Positions 24,541 through 32,970 of a DNA stretch of 64,000 bases are shown one piece after another (the stretch's first letter is position 1; every line of letters starts with the position of its first letter). Under the pieces are notes generated by a model. The model was given only the letters and a program-made list of their open reading frames with translations, was not told where the DNA came from and did no database searches. The position numbers and the translations under genes are program-made. The DNA comes from Paramacrobiotus metropolitanus (Eukaryota; Tardigrada; Eutardigrada; Parachela; Macrobiotidae), in assembly GCF_019649055.1 (NCBI RefSeq), contig NW_026570270.1, forward strand, positions 124,001-188,000, given 5' to 3'.

Positions 24541-24792
24541 TCCACAGGTGGAGGCCTATTGGGCCTCGTACTCCGGGGCCTTTAGAGTCCGGTGAGATAT
24601 CGAGCAATCTGCTCGGGTCGAAGGGGGTTCCGACCATGGTTCGGCAATGGATTGGAGCTATGTAAGATATAGGAACGGGAGTTCCTATATGGTGCCGAGG
24701 TCTGGATCCTTCTGCAGGTGGAGGCCTATTGGGCCTCATACCCCGGAGCCTTTAGGGTCCGGTGAGGTATCGAGCAATCTGCTCGGATCGAA
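24541..24792 (+). repeat. Direct duplication of an 80-base hairpin block
   Basis: Copies 24541-24622 and 24711-24792 share the GAGGCC-TATTG-GGCCTC hairpin, a CCGG(G/A)GCCTTTAG block and CGAGCA-ATC-TGCTCG, with about ten differences. Between them lies a perfect 10-bp hairpin ATATAGGAAC-GGGA-GTTCCTATAT (24667-24690). Confidence 0.85.
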
Positions 24793-25077
24793 AGACGGGT
24801 TGGTCAGTCGTAGTTAAGGTCAAGTCGTGATACAGGGTCAAGTCTACCACCGTGTCCCTTATTGAGGGTCCGGTTTAGGTAGCTGATCGTGATTAATGGA
24901 CGCGGTCTGCGATGGTAGCTCGTCGTAATTCAAACTACCAGATGGTCGGCCAGCGATCTGCGGCTCCTCGGTTGGGTTCCATCAGGGGTATACGCCTCTG
25001 TTGGAGACGTCGTCATGTCCATTTGACCGGTTTCACGGTTAGCCTAACCCTATTGGGGTCCGGCTACCGGTCTTTCT

Positions 25078-26610
25078 TTATTCTAAGTCCACGTTGACCG
25101 GGGCTCCACCACCAAAGTGAGAGCCTTCCGAGTCATCGTCTTTATCCCTTTCCCATCGTCCTGGGTGGCTCGAGGATGTAGCCTCCTGGGTACAGGTTGA
25201 CTGCGATTCCGAGGCTTCCTGTCCGGGCTTTTCGGCTTTAGTTCGGCGAGCTTCGCGTCTTCGGCGGTTCCTGCCCGAGGATGATGAACCAGGCCACATG
25301 TTGTACCTGTAAGATGACTTGCCTTCGGGCATCGGTGGTGATGTGAACCCGGGTGGCAAGTGGCGATGGGTCCGGCACCACTCCGAGAGGGTCGAAGCCT
25401 CATCAACGTCTTTTTCGTCGTCCGGATGGTACTGGTATTCCTTATGCCATCGCTCTGCCGTCAGCAGGAAGTCGCGCAGCCATAATCCTACCACTGTATC
25501 TCTCATCGGCGTACTCAACTGGGCCACCGCCGTCCGAAGTCGGGGCGGAATGTTGTTGTTCCGGTATGCGCAGTACAGGGTGTAATGGCTGAGATGGTGG
25601 CCGAGTCGAGCCGCGAAAATCAGTTGCAAAGCCGTCTGGAAAGCCATCGGAGCATCTCCCCGGGCTTCGGGTTCGGTGTTGCCAAGGTATTCGGGCAAAC
25701 CCTGGGCCGCTCTGGCTGCAGTGATCACCATGGCTGCTTGTGCCTCGGTGAGTACGAACTGCGCCACCCATTCCGTGTGATCCGTGACCTCTCGTTCCGA
25801 GGCATACACCGGAAGCTGGCTCAGTTGAGACCAATCCAGATGGTCGAGTGGCAGTCCCAATGTTGCTGGGTCGGTTGCGCTGGGCAGACCGTTCGTCCGA
25901 TAATACGGGAATCCGATGCCATAGGCCAACCGATCATTCATCTCAAAGTCCTCGGACCATTGCCGATGTTCGAACATCTGTTGGTATCCGGAGTGGTCGA
26001 GGAAGATTCGAAGGTCATTAACCAGGTGCCAGACTTGATTTCGTCGGTCTTCCCGGTACTGCATGGTTGCCATGATATAATTCGTCCTTTCTGTCGGATG
26101 TGGGATCTCCACCGCAATACCCTGTCGGCGTGCATGGTCGTACCGAGGGTCATGCTGGCTCGGCACTATCGGTTCTGGGTCAGGTAGTGGTCGTTGTGGC
26201 ACCGGCAACTCATCCAGTTGCTCCAAAGGTGGGGGTGGTCGCAAGGCTGGGTGTTGAGCCGCCTGATGTCGGGCCACAGGTTGAGTAAGGTTACGCCGGG
26301 ACTTACTGTTGGAGTCCACGACGAGCCCGTTATCCTCCGATCCGGATCGCTTGCCGGGGGAGGGTCGAGTCCGATCCTTCAAAGTCTTATCAGCTGGTGG
26401 TTGCGCCGTCGCGGGCCTATTTTGGGCCTCTAGCTTGTGCCGTAGATCCCTTCCGATCCTATGGCGTAAGTCGCCGGGCGTCAGGTCCGACACACTCTGG
26501 GTTCTGCGGTTAGACGGAGTGGACCCTGTTGGGGTCACTGCTGCCGTCACCGATGGCTCTGCCGATCGGATTACCGGCTGAGTCGGGGGCTGCGAGGGTA
26601 AGCTGGCCGT
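25078..26610 (-). CDS. Retrotransposon ORF12, in frame after the ORF11 stop
   Basis: About 510 codons in the same frame as ORF11, separated only by TAA (26613-26611). No ATG occurs in the first about 180 codons, so independent initiation is unlikely for the full product. N-terminus Arg/Pro-rich, then a folded-looking domain of about 270 residues (NQVWHLVNDLRIFLDHSGY, PEYLGNTEPEARG, LGHHLSHYTLYCAYRNNN, DTVVGLWLRDFLLTAERWH), then a basic, Ser-rich tail (SSSSGRNRRRREARRTKAEK) ending acidic. I recognise no family. Its Trp-rich helical domain could be capsid- or matrix-like, but that is guesswork. Last ORF before the structured 3' region. Confidence 0.5.
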   Translation of the reverse strand, partial: TASLPSQPPTQPVIRSAEPSVTAAVTPTGSTPSNRRTQSVSDLTPGDLRHRIGRDLRHKLEAQNRPATAQPPADKTLKDRTRPSPGKRSGSEDNGLVVDSNSKSRRNLTQPVARHQAAQHPALRPPPPLEQLDELPVPQRPLPDPEPIVPSQHDPRYDHARRQGIAVEIPHPTERTNYIMATMQYREDRRNQVWHLVNDLRIFLDHSGYQQMFEHRQWSEDFEMNDRLAYGIGFPYYRTNGLPSATDPATLGLPLDHLDWSQLSQLPVYASEREVTDHTEWVAQFVLTEAQAAMVITAARAAQGLPEYLGNTEPEARGDAPMAFQTALQLIFAARLGHHLSHYTLYCAYRNNNIPPRLRTAVAQLSTPMRDTVVGLWLRDFLLTAERWHKEYQYHPDDEKDVDEASTLSEWCRTHRHLPPGFTSPPMPEGKSSYRYNMWPGSSSSGRNRRRREARRTKAEKPGQEASESQSTCTQEATSSSHPGRWERDKDDDSEGSHFGGGAPVNVDLE

Positions 26611-27411
26611 TTACTGAGGTAAGCCACCTTCTTGTGGGGCTACCAATTGCTGTTCCACTTGGCTCCGCTGAATGGCCGGCTGAGCCTCCATCTGGTGGGG
26701 GTGAAGGATTTGGGCCATGTATTGATGGCCGTCGGGTCCGGTAAGTGCGACCGTCATCCCGGTAAGGGGTGCGGGACCAGTAAAGAATGCACTCCCAATG
26801 CTGGGTATATTCGCGGTCCCATCCGGATTCAACACTTCTGCAAAGACATTATGAGGGGCGGAGGGCTCGTCCGGCAACCTATTGGGTTCCACCGTTAGTC
26901 GGGCCAATGAGTCGCCGGCCACACCCATAGGTGGGAGCTTATCCTCCTTCGGGCGTGTCCGTTTGTCATGCTCACGCTGAGCCCTGGCAATCCGCCGGTC
27001 CGCTGCCTCTACTTCTCGGCGGTCGTCTTCGCGCTCTTGCTCCCGTCGTTGTTCGCGGGCATGGACCAGTCGGGCGTTGTCCGGGACTGGTGGGGTGTTG
27101 TCCCAACCAGGCTCGTGGGTACGTCTGCGGTAGCGTTGCAGGTCCCACATATGGAGCAACTCCCGGCCTTCCAACTGGTCGAGGACTCTGCTGTTATGGA
27201 TCAAGTATGTATACGCGCTCAGGTTCCCGGTGACGACTTGGAGATACAGGGCGTTAGCCTGGTCCCTTCGTGTGACTCGGTCCTCCCCGGCCTGTCTGTC
27301 CATATGTCGTAACAGGCAGTCCGCGCAGGGTTGGCGTGTCCGGGGTGAGTTATTGTTGGCTCGGCACGTTTGGCAACCCGAGTCATAAGGTTCCGTCCGG
27401 GGCTGGGGCGG
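26611..27411 (-). CDS. Retrotransposon ORF11: zinc-ribbon-like protein
   Basis: Frame open from a TAG at 27414 to TAA at 26613. The first ATG (27303) lies after the best motif, a C-x2-C...C-x2-C pair (GCQTC, then PCADC 15 residues on), so the true N-terminus probably comes from splicing or recoding; AAGTGTTTCTGACCATAG just before (ending 27412) resembles a 3' splice site. After the cysteines come a helix-rich part, an Arg/Glu-rich coiled coil (EQRREQEREDDRREVE) and DSLARLTV, shared with ORF6. The same frame continues after TAA into ORF12. Function unknown; nucleic-acid binding by the zinc ribbon is inference. Confidence 0.5.
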   Translation of the reverse strand, partial: PPQPRTEPYDSGCQTCRANNNSPRTRQPCADCLLRHMDRQAGEDRVTRRDQANALYLQVVTGNLSAYTYLIHNSRVLDQLEGRELLHMWDLQRYRRRTHEPGWDNTPPVPDNARLVHAREQRREQEREDDRREVEAADRRIARAQREHDKRTRPKEDKLPPMGVAGDSLARLTVEPNRLPDEPSAPHNVFAEVLNPDGTANIPSIGSAFFTGPAPLTGMTVALTGPDGHQYMAQILHPHQMEAQPAIQRSQVEQQLVAPQEGGLPQ

Positions 27412-27654
27412 CTATGGTCAGAAACACTTAACTTAATTTTGTTAAGTTATTTTCATTTTTAAACCTTTTGGGTCATTACGTAAACCTATTGGGTTAAACG
27501 TTCTATGGTTAGATGTGAGCTTAAACGGTCGGGTACGGTCAGGTCTTGTCCGATCCTTTTTCTTCTCGCCTATTGGGCAAGAGAAATATCCCTGTTACGG
27601 AGGTTATAGGGTCTCGCCTATTGGGCAAGAAACCTCCAGTGGTGTACTTCCGTT

Positions 27655-30600
27655 TTAGCTCCTTTTCTTCGGCAGGTCAGCCGGGTTGGTCGACTTGGCC
27701 CGGGCTAACCGCTTCTGGGCTTCCGTTTCAGCCGATGTGGGAGCCTTCGGTGGGCTTGCCGAGCTTGCCCGCGTCTTAGGCAGGTGCTGTCCGAAGTCTT
27801 CAGATAGATAGAAGACGGAGAAACGCTGCCCGTGGGTCTTGTAGGCTTCACTCGATCCGAGGACCTTCTGTCGGCAGGCTTGCTCCAGGACATATTCCAG
27901 CTCGTCGGCCAGGTAGTATAAGTTAGTTTCCTTTCGTCGGACCGGTCGGTACCGTGCGTCCTCCAGTTGAGGGTAAGCGGACATCAGGATGAACTCGAAC
28001 CGACCTATTAGGTGGTTCAAAATCTCCCGTCGAGTTAATCCTTCCGGGTGTCGATCCGTCCGCAAGCAGGCAATTACTGCATCCCGCCATCCGAGGTATG
28101 TCTTCGGTGCAGGGTCTTGTTCTTCCCTCGGAAAGACGTAGTACGCCCGTTCCGTTTTAGTATACACCCGGAGGATGGCACCGGTCTCATATGCCATCCG
28201 ACAGTAGGTCTTAACCCTGTCTAGGCTAAGGTCGAACCAGCTTCCGTCCTTATCGACGCGCCAATGCTTCAGCAGCTGGTAAGCCAATTCCGGGGTTGCA
28301 TAGGTTGGGCCCGACCATGACAGCGACTTGAGTGCAGCGTGAACATGCACCCATCCGGGGTCGGTGTCGGAGATCCGAGGCTTCGGCTTAGATGCCCGCA
28401 TGGTTGCCGGCTGTTTCGGCCGGGGAAGCCGGATGATAGGCTTCGACGGGATCTCCCGAGGCAGGACTTGCGCTGTATCTTCGTGCCACTTCATGAGTAG
28501 CTGGTCGGCCGGAGGACTCGGGGTCCTTTGGTCGAAGAGGCTCGCAAATTGTTGATGAGAAGGTACCTCTGATCCGGCTTCTTCCATCGGATCATCCGGG
28601 TCATCTGCCGGAGGCTGTTCCTGGTTGCCAGGCTCATCATCCGGTTCTGGATGTTCGGGTGCCGCTGTTGGCGGCTGCCCTTTACCATCTTCATTATCGT
28701 CGTCGTCGCCATCCGAGTCATCGGATTTGTCAGAGTCTTGTTCTGACTTGGCGTCCTTATCATCATCGTCCTCGGAGGAGGGTTCTTCTTCCTCCTCAAG
28801 GGACTGAGCATTCCGCGATGTCCTTCCCTTGTTCTTGCGCTTCTTAGTCTTAGTCACAGACTGGCCCCTTGTTGAGGTTCCAGCCTGCGAAGTCGACAAG
28901 TCCATGGGGGATCCCGGAGGGGCCGACTGCGTGTCTTTGACGAATTTGCCTCTCCTATCCCGGGCCGAATGCCTAATAGGTTTGCTGCTGGGGTCTTGGT
29001 CGGCTGAAACAGACCTTTGCAAGTCGCCCGGGGCTCTTGGTCGTTCCTGGGGGAATCTGCTACCCGAGGAAGCTGCCGTTGATCTGGCCAGCTCCAGCCA
29101 CACTCTGGCTTGGGGTGCAGGGTCTTCCTCTGGTCTGACCTGGACCTCAGCTCCTTCCGGGTCATACTTCTTCGTGTGGAGGTACGACATCCGAAGCTTC
29201 TGTTCCCTCCGATTCTTTTCAGGGATGAAGTTTGGTACGGTGTACCGAAGGTGGACTCTGCGCTGCGCGTTGGTAGTCTGCAGCTCCCTTCGTAATACCA
29301 TAGCCTCGAGGATAGGGTTTACTTCCCTCATGGTGTCCTCGATCTCGGCCTCGCCTTTCGGTTTGTCGCCGTAGGTGTACATTTTGTTGAGGAACCGAGC
29401 AATCTGGAGGCGAGTAGTACCTCTTGGGTTCCTGTAATAGCCGATGGCTCTAACAATCCGTTGTTCCGGTGTTTCCTTCTGGCTTAGCTTGGCCGGTGGT
29501 TTCGGGAGTACCAGTTCGCCCATTCGGTCCCAAGATCGGTGGAGTATAAAGGCCATGCATTCGTCCTGGATCCAACTGACGATCTTCCGCATAAATTGTG
29601 CGGTAAGAAAATGGCCTCGCTCCACCCGGTATTCTTCGGTGAGCTTCTCCACTAGGGCCTGGTAGACGTCTCTGCGTTCTGCGTCAGCTGTTGTGATGAT
29701 CCGCCGGACGTCTTCCTTAAAGATCACCTTGGAAAAGGTCGGTTCCGGCTCGCCAGGTTGTCTGTCTGGCAGCCTGTTGCGGGTGTTATCCGGAGCTGGC
29801 AGGTCGGACTCATCGGTGTCAGCATGGTAGTCCCACATCTCTTCATGGGGACCCTCGGCCAGATGTTTGGCCGAGCCCGGTTCCAGCTGGTCTGATTCAT
29901 TGAGCCTCCGCCTGACCGGAGTATCATCCATTTCAATCTCCGGGGATGCCGAGCGTTCTAAATCCCGGTCCCTCTGCTGGATGTTGTCAACCATCCGCTG
30001 GAGAAATGGTGGAAGGGAGGAGTCTCCTTGTGACTCCTTTTTCTCCTTCTTGACCTTGGGTACCTCTTTTGGAGGCTTCCCTTCGGCCCAGTTCCGGATT
30101 TCGTTGATCCAATTTTCGACGCTTTGGCCAGGTTTAAGCTCAGGCCTAGGCCCCCGATTCTTGTCGGGTTCCTGTCGGCTTGATGTTGACTCTGGCTCGC
30201 TGTCCGAGGATGATAGCTCGGGTCGAACCCTTCTTCGGGCCTTGTTCCGGCGGCCTTCTACGTCCGAGACATCGGTGTCTCCGCCGCCGCGAGGTTTCTT
30301 AGGCAGTCGGTTCGGAGATTCCTTCTTTGAGGTCGACTTCTTAGCCTCGCGCTTCTTTCGTACGGTAGTGGAGTTGGCTGAGTGGATCACTGAGCCACTG
30401 AACGCGGGCATCTCTTCGTCCTCTATCTCCACGGATGGCCGCCGTTTAGGGACTACCATCCTCTTTGACGGGACCACGGACACCTTTTGGGGTACCGTGG
30501 CCTTCGAGGCTGTTTGCCCGCTAATCGGGGAAGGTTCGATGGGGTGCGGTGCCGGGATTTCGCCGGTGGCTCGCTTTTTCCGATAGTCAACGCCCATCTG

Positions 30601-32145
30601 CTGCACAATCTCTTTCATCCGTTCAGTGAGGTTATGATACTCACGGATGGTCTCATTGGAGTCATTGTCGGGCAGGTTGTCGCGGCGGCTCTTGAGGGCG
30701 TTGTAATAGTTACGCTCCGGGCTCGCGGCCCGATTGATGCAATCGTCCCTTTCGGTCATGGTTAAGTCCTTTATGGAGTCCATGGCCGGGTCATCATGGT
30801 ACTGGCGGTGGGTCTGGTTACTAACCGCGGGCCCTAATTGGGGCTGCACAGCCGGTTGTACCTGACTCTCAACCGTTACTTCAGCGGCTATGTCCGGCAC
30901 CGAGGTTGACATCGATGCTGTGCTGCCCGGCTCTTTTGCCGCTATCTGCAGTTTTGCCGGAGACGAAGTGTCCATCCGTTCTTGTGAGGCTTGCCGAGGG
31001 GTCCGTTTTGGAGAAAACCTCGGTGGCGGAGGCTGGATAGGGGTCATACTGGGTAACCGGTTCGGTTGAGACAGAGCCCTAGTTGGGGACACCTGTTTCA
31101 CCGGGGACCTACTTCGTCCACTCGTTGACCGAGGCTCAGTTGAGAGTCTTGATGTTACCCGGAGATCTTCCAGCAGGGCTAGTTGCCACTGTCGCTCCTC
31201 TTCACTATCCTCCGCGCCATAAACGTTAGGGTGGTCGTCGTTACCTCCCGAGTTGTCGGGTTCAGTTTCACGGATAAGGTCGGTTTTGACTTGGCCTTCC
31301 TCCAGGGGTGGCTCACGGATGTATACGGCCGGGTTAATCCTCGGGTTCCGTAACAACTGGACATAGTCTAAAACCACCCTCGGTAACCTCTGTTGACGAA
31401 GTACCTGCATGCTGCTCCGGAGGGCCATAAGTCTCCGTATGATAGTGTCTCTGTCGGCCGCAAAGTCCAAGATCTTTTGAGTGATGCGGTTCCGATCCCT
31501 TGACGACATCTTATGTTCCAGCTGTCCACCGGTAAGTTCACCCTCTTGGATGACCCGGTAGAATTCAGCCTGCTTAATCTGATCCACCAGTTGATTGTGG
31601 TAAGCCAAGGCTTCCCGTTCTGTTGCGGTTAAGGCCGGTTGGATCGCATGCAGTACCGACTGAAGCTGGGGGGCCGTCTTGTGGCTCCCACCCGGCGTCG
31701 GTCGTACCTTCTGACGAGGCTTCGATGGGTCCGAAGCAGTTTCCCGCATCACAATCTCTCGGACCTGTTCGAGGGTCCGGACTTGTCTTGGTGGCGATGA
31801 GAACAGCTTCCGTTTCGGGCCTTTGTCCTCATCCCTATCCTTAGACCGAGGCTTCCTCGTAAACTTAGGCGAATCAGGGCCTCCGGGCTGGTGAATAGCC
31901 CTACCATCTGGGGTTCTCTCCGGGTCATCTGACTGTTCGGTCGGACGTCGGATAACTAGCACCTGTTCCGTTCGTTTTGGCCGGGCCGAACCACCTATTG
32001 GGGGTACCGGCAATGTTGTTGGCCTCGGTGCCTTACTAGTACTCGGTCGCTCCGGGGTTAAGTCCCGTGTCCGAGCATAAGCTTCCCGTTCCGCAGTGGT
32101 GGGTTCAAGGGTCTCTTCTTCGCCTTCTAAGGGTGGGACGTCCAT
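27655..32145 (-). CDS. Retrotransposon ORF10: 1496-residue protein with winged-helix-like domains
   Basis: True ATG at 32145, overlapping the end of ORF9 by 19 bases. The N-terminal half is charged, disordered and Arg/Lys-rich. Three globular blocks have the helix-helix-helix-strand rhythm of winged-helix or linker-histone domains: about 885-970 (ERIVRAIGYY...RLQIARFLNKMY), 1262-1345 (WVHVHAALKSL...AYQLLKHW), and 1350-1448 (DAVIACLRTD...RREILNHLIG). A very acidic run (about 1110-1155, EEEEEPSSEDDDDKD) precedes the last two. Such domains bind DNA or structured RNA, so a nucleoprotein role is plausible but rests on pattern only. It is the longest accessory protein, with no retroviral counterpart I know of. 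Confidence 0.6.
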   Translation of the reverse strand: MDVPPLEGEEETLEPTTAEREAYARTRDLTPERPSTSKAPRPTTLPVPPIGGSARPKRTEQVLVIRRPTEQSDDPERTPDGRAIHQPGGPDSPKFTRKPRSKDRDEDKGPKRKLFSSPPRQVRTLEQVREIVMRETASDPSKPRQKVRPTPGGSHKTAPQLQSVLHAIQPALTATEREALAYHNQLVDQIKQAEFYRVIQEGELTGGQLEHKMSSRDRNRITQKILDFAADRDTIIRRLMALRSSMQVLRQQRLPRVVLDYVQLLRNPRINPAVYIREPPLEEGQVKTDLIRETEPDNSGGNDDHPNVYGAEDSEEERQWQLALLEDLRVTSRLSTEPRSTSGRSRSPVKQVSPTRALSQPNRLPSMTPIQPPPPRFSPKRTPRQASQERMDTSSPAKLQIAAKEPGSTASMSTSVPDIAAEVTVESQVQPAVQPQLGPAVSNQTHRQYHDDPAMDSIKDLTMTERDDCINRAASPERNYYNALKSRRDNLPDNDSNETIREYHNLTERMKEIVQQMGVDYRKKRATGEIPAPHPIEPSPISGQTASKATVPQKVSVVPSKRMVVPKRRPSVEIEDEEMPAFSGSVIHSANSTTVRKKREAKKSTSKKESPNRLPKKPRGGGDTDVSDVEGRRNKARRRVRPELSSSDSEPESTSSRQEPDKNRGPRPELKPGQSVENWINEIRNWAEGKPPKEVPKVKKEKKESQGDSSLPPFLQRMVDNIQQRDRDLERSASPEIEMDDTPVRRRLNESDQLEPGSAKHLAEGPHEEMWDYHADTDESDLPAPDNTRNRLPDRQPGEPEPTFSKVIFKEDVRRIITTADAERRDVYQALVEKLTEEYRVERGHFLTAQFMRKIVSWIQDECMAFILHRSWDRMGELVLPKPPAKLSQKETPEQRIVRAIGYYRNPRGTTRLQIARFLNKMYTYGDKPKGEAEIEDTMREVNPILEAMVLRRELQTTNAQRRVHLRYTVPNFIPEKNRREQKLRMSYLHTKKYDPEGAEVQVRPEEDPAPQARVWLELARSTAASSGSRFPQERPRAPGDLQRSVSADQDPSSKPIRHSARDRRGKFVKDTQSAPPGSPMDLSTSQAGTSTRGQSVTKTKKRKNKGRTSRNAQSLEEEEEPSSEDDDDKDAKSEQDSDKSDDSDGDDDDNEDGKGQPPTAAPEHPEPDDEPGNQEQPPADDPDDPMEEAGSEVPSHQQFASLFDQRTPSPPADQLLMKWHEDTAQVLPREIPSKPIIRLPRPKQPATMRASKPKPRISDTDPGWVHVHAALKSLSWSGPTYATPELAYQLLKHWRVDKDGSWFDLSLDRVKTYCRMAYETGAILRVYTKTERAYYVFPREEQDPAPKTYLGWRDAVIACLRTDRHPEGLTRREILNHLIGRFEFILMSAYPQLEDARYRPVRRKETNLYYLADELEYVLEQACRQKVLGSSEAYKTHGQRFSVFYLSEDFGQHLPKTRASSASPPKAPTSAETEAQKRLARAKSTNPADLPKKRS

Positions 32146-32949
32146 AGGTTCACCGGGCGGCGTGGCTGGTTTGTGGCAGATGCTTTAGCCTGTTGGGCTT
32201 TTCGCTCTGCAGCCTCACGTCGCTTGTTACGGTAGTAACCCTCGGTGATCCTTTTTATGTCTTGCAGCGCCTGGATTAGGGTCTCCTCGGTGTCTGCAGA
32301 CCTCTTCGCTGATAAGGTAAGTATGGTGGCGATGGTTTTTCGGCTCGTATCCAAGGTATTGGTGTCAACGTCGAGCCTTGCTACCCTAGGATCCCAGGCG
32401 TTCATAGCATGCAGTTGGGCATGCATCTCATGGCTGGCATCCTCGGCGCGCTGAAGTGCTCGCCGGATGGTGTCCTCCATTCCGGGTACTGTCAGTGGCC
32501 AATTTCCTGACGGTGGAGTAGCCGTCGAGGGTGGCTTGATGGTCGGTCTCCGGGTTGATCGGTCAGATGTACCCTGCTCTGGGGGTTCGATCTGCCTAAT
32601 CCGAGATTGATCCTTGGAGGCTCGGTCTGCCTCTCGCCGTTCTTTGGCCTGTTTTTCTTCTTCGTAATCCCGGATGAAGGCCCGAGAGCCAAAGCACGCA
32701 TGATTGCAGCTGAGCCTGGCTGTACTGGTGTTTCGGAGTCTCCGGGTGTAGGAGTATGCGGGTTGCCCGGGTATGGTTCTCAACTCCGGTGATGTCACCA
32801 TCCAATTTGAAGAATTCCGCACTGTGGCGGTCGCAGAAGTCTCGGCGAGTCCGCATCTCGGTCAAGATATTATTTGCCCGAGTCATCGCTTCAACTATGT
32901 AGGGTTGAGCGTCGGGTGGCAGGACTCCCGGGTCCGCTATATTTTCCAT
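32127..32949 (-). CDS. Retrotransposon ORF8/ORF9: small zinc-motif and coiled-coil protein split by a frame change
   Basis: ORF8 starts at a true ATG (32949) just after ORF7's TAA and has good composition for about 60 codons (RDFCDRHSAEFFKL). The better continuation then lies in the +1 frame (ORF9, to 32127), which has no ATG of its own: LSCNHACFGSRAFIRDYEEEK, a Lys/Glu/Arg helix, and a helical domain (MEDTIRRALQRAEDASHEM). The switch falls around 32760-32822. C-x2-H and C-x2-H-x-C groups could together bind a zinc ion, like the start of Pol. ORF9 ends 19 bases into ORF10. Function unknown. Confidence 0.5.
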
Positions 32950-32970
32950 CGCTCGCACTACTGAGCGGGG

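Larger units (their letters stand above)
20433..25066 (-). repeat. CAAUA-loop hairpins, 3' non-coding set
   Basis: Sites (start of the core stem): 20433, 21133, 21221, 21534, 21704, 21858, 22020, 22186, 22323 (weak), 22598, 22785, 23082, 23307, 23632, 24184, 24207, 24405, 24551, 24721, 24856, 25040. On the + strand the loop is TATTG (sense CAAUA), or TAATTG at 22186. Stems differ: CGACCC/GGGTCG (20433), GTCACC/GGTGAC (21704), GAGGCC/GGCCTC (22598), AGAGCC/GGCTCT (23307), GAACC/GGTTC (24207), CCCT/AGGG (24856). Outer pairing extends some: TATCTC/GAGATA around 21704, CTTCCC/GGGAAG around 24207, TAGCC/GGCTA around 25047. Positions read by eye. Confidence 0.9.
20363..25077 (-). other. Structured 3' non-coding region of the element
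   Basis: About 4.7 kb between ORF12 and the 3' LTR without protein-like ORFs. It is an array of diverged units about 150-300 bases apart, each carrying several hairpins. Recurrent parts: the CAAUA hairpin (21 places), a TGCCG/TGTCG-loop hairpin, a TTCGTGCGA motif, CAGCA-GGTCA-TGCTG (23167 and 23993), CCTCG-GTAC-CGAGG, a duplicated 80-base block (24541-24622, 24711-24792) and a perfect 10-bp hairpin at 24667-24690. No clear purine tract precedes the LTR; the adjoining sense bases are CCCAGAGGCA. Confidence 0.7.

Noticed and set aside
20433-25066. Regularly spaced repeats as a CRISPR array
   Set aside because: Spacing is irregular, the repeat is only 9 bases with changing flanks, and the setting is a eukaryotic retrotransposon.
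29867-30586. 239-codon + strand ORF antisense to ORF10, and many similar ones across 25-50 kb
   Set aside because: Complementary-frame shadows of codon-biased minus-strand genes; composition (Ser/Leu/Gly-rich) has no domain pattern.
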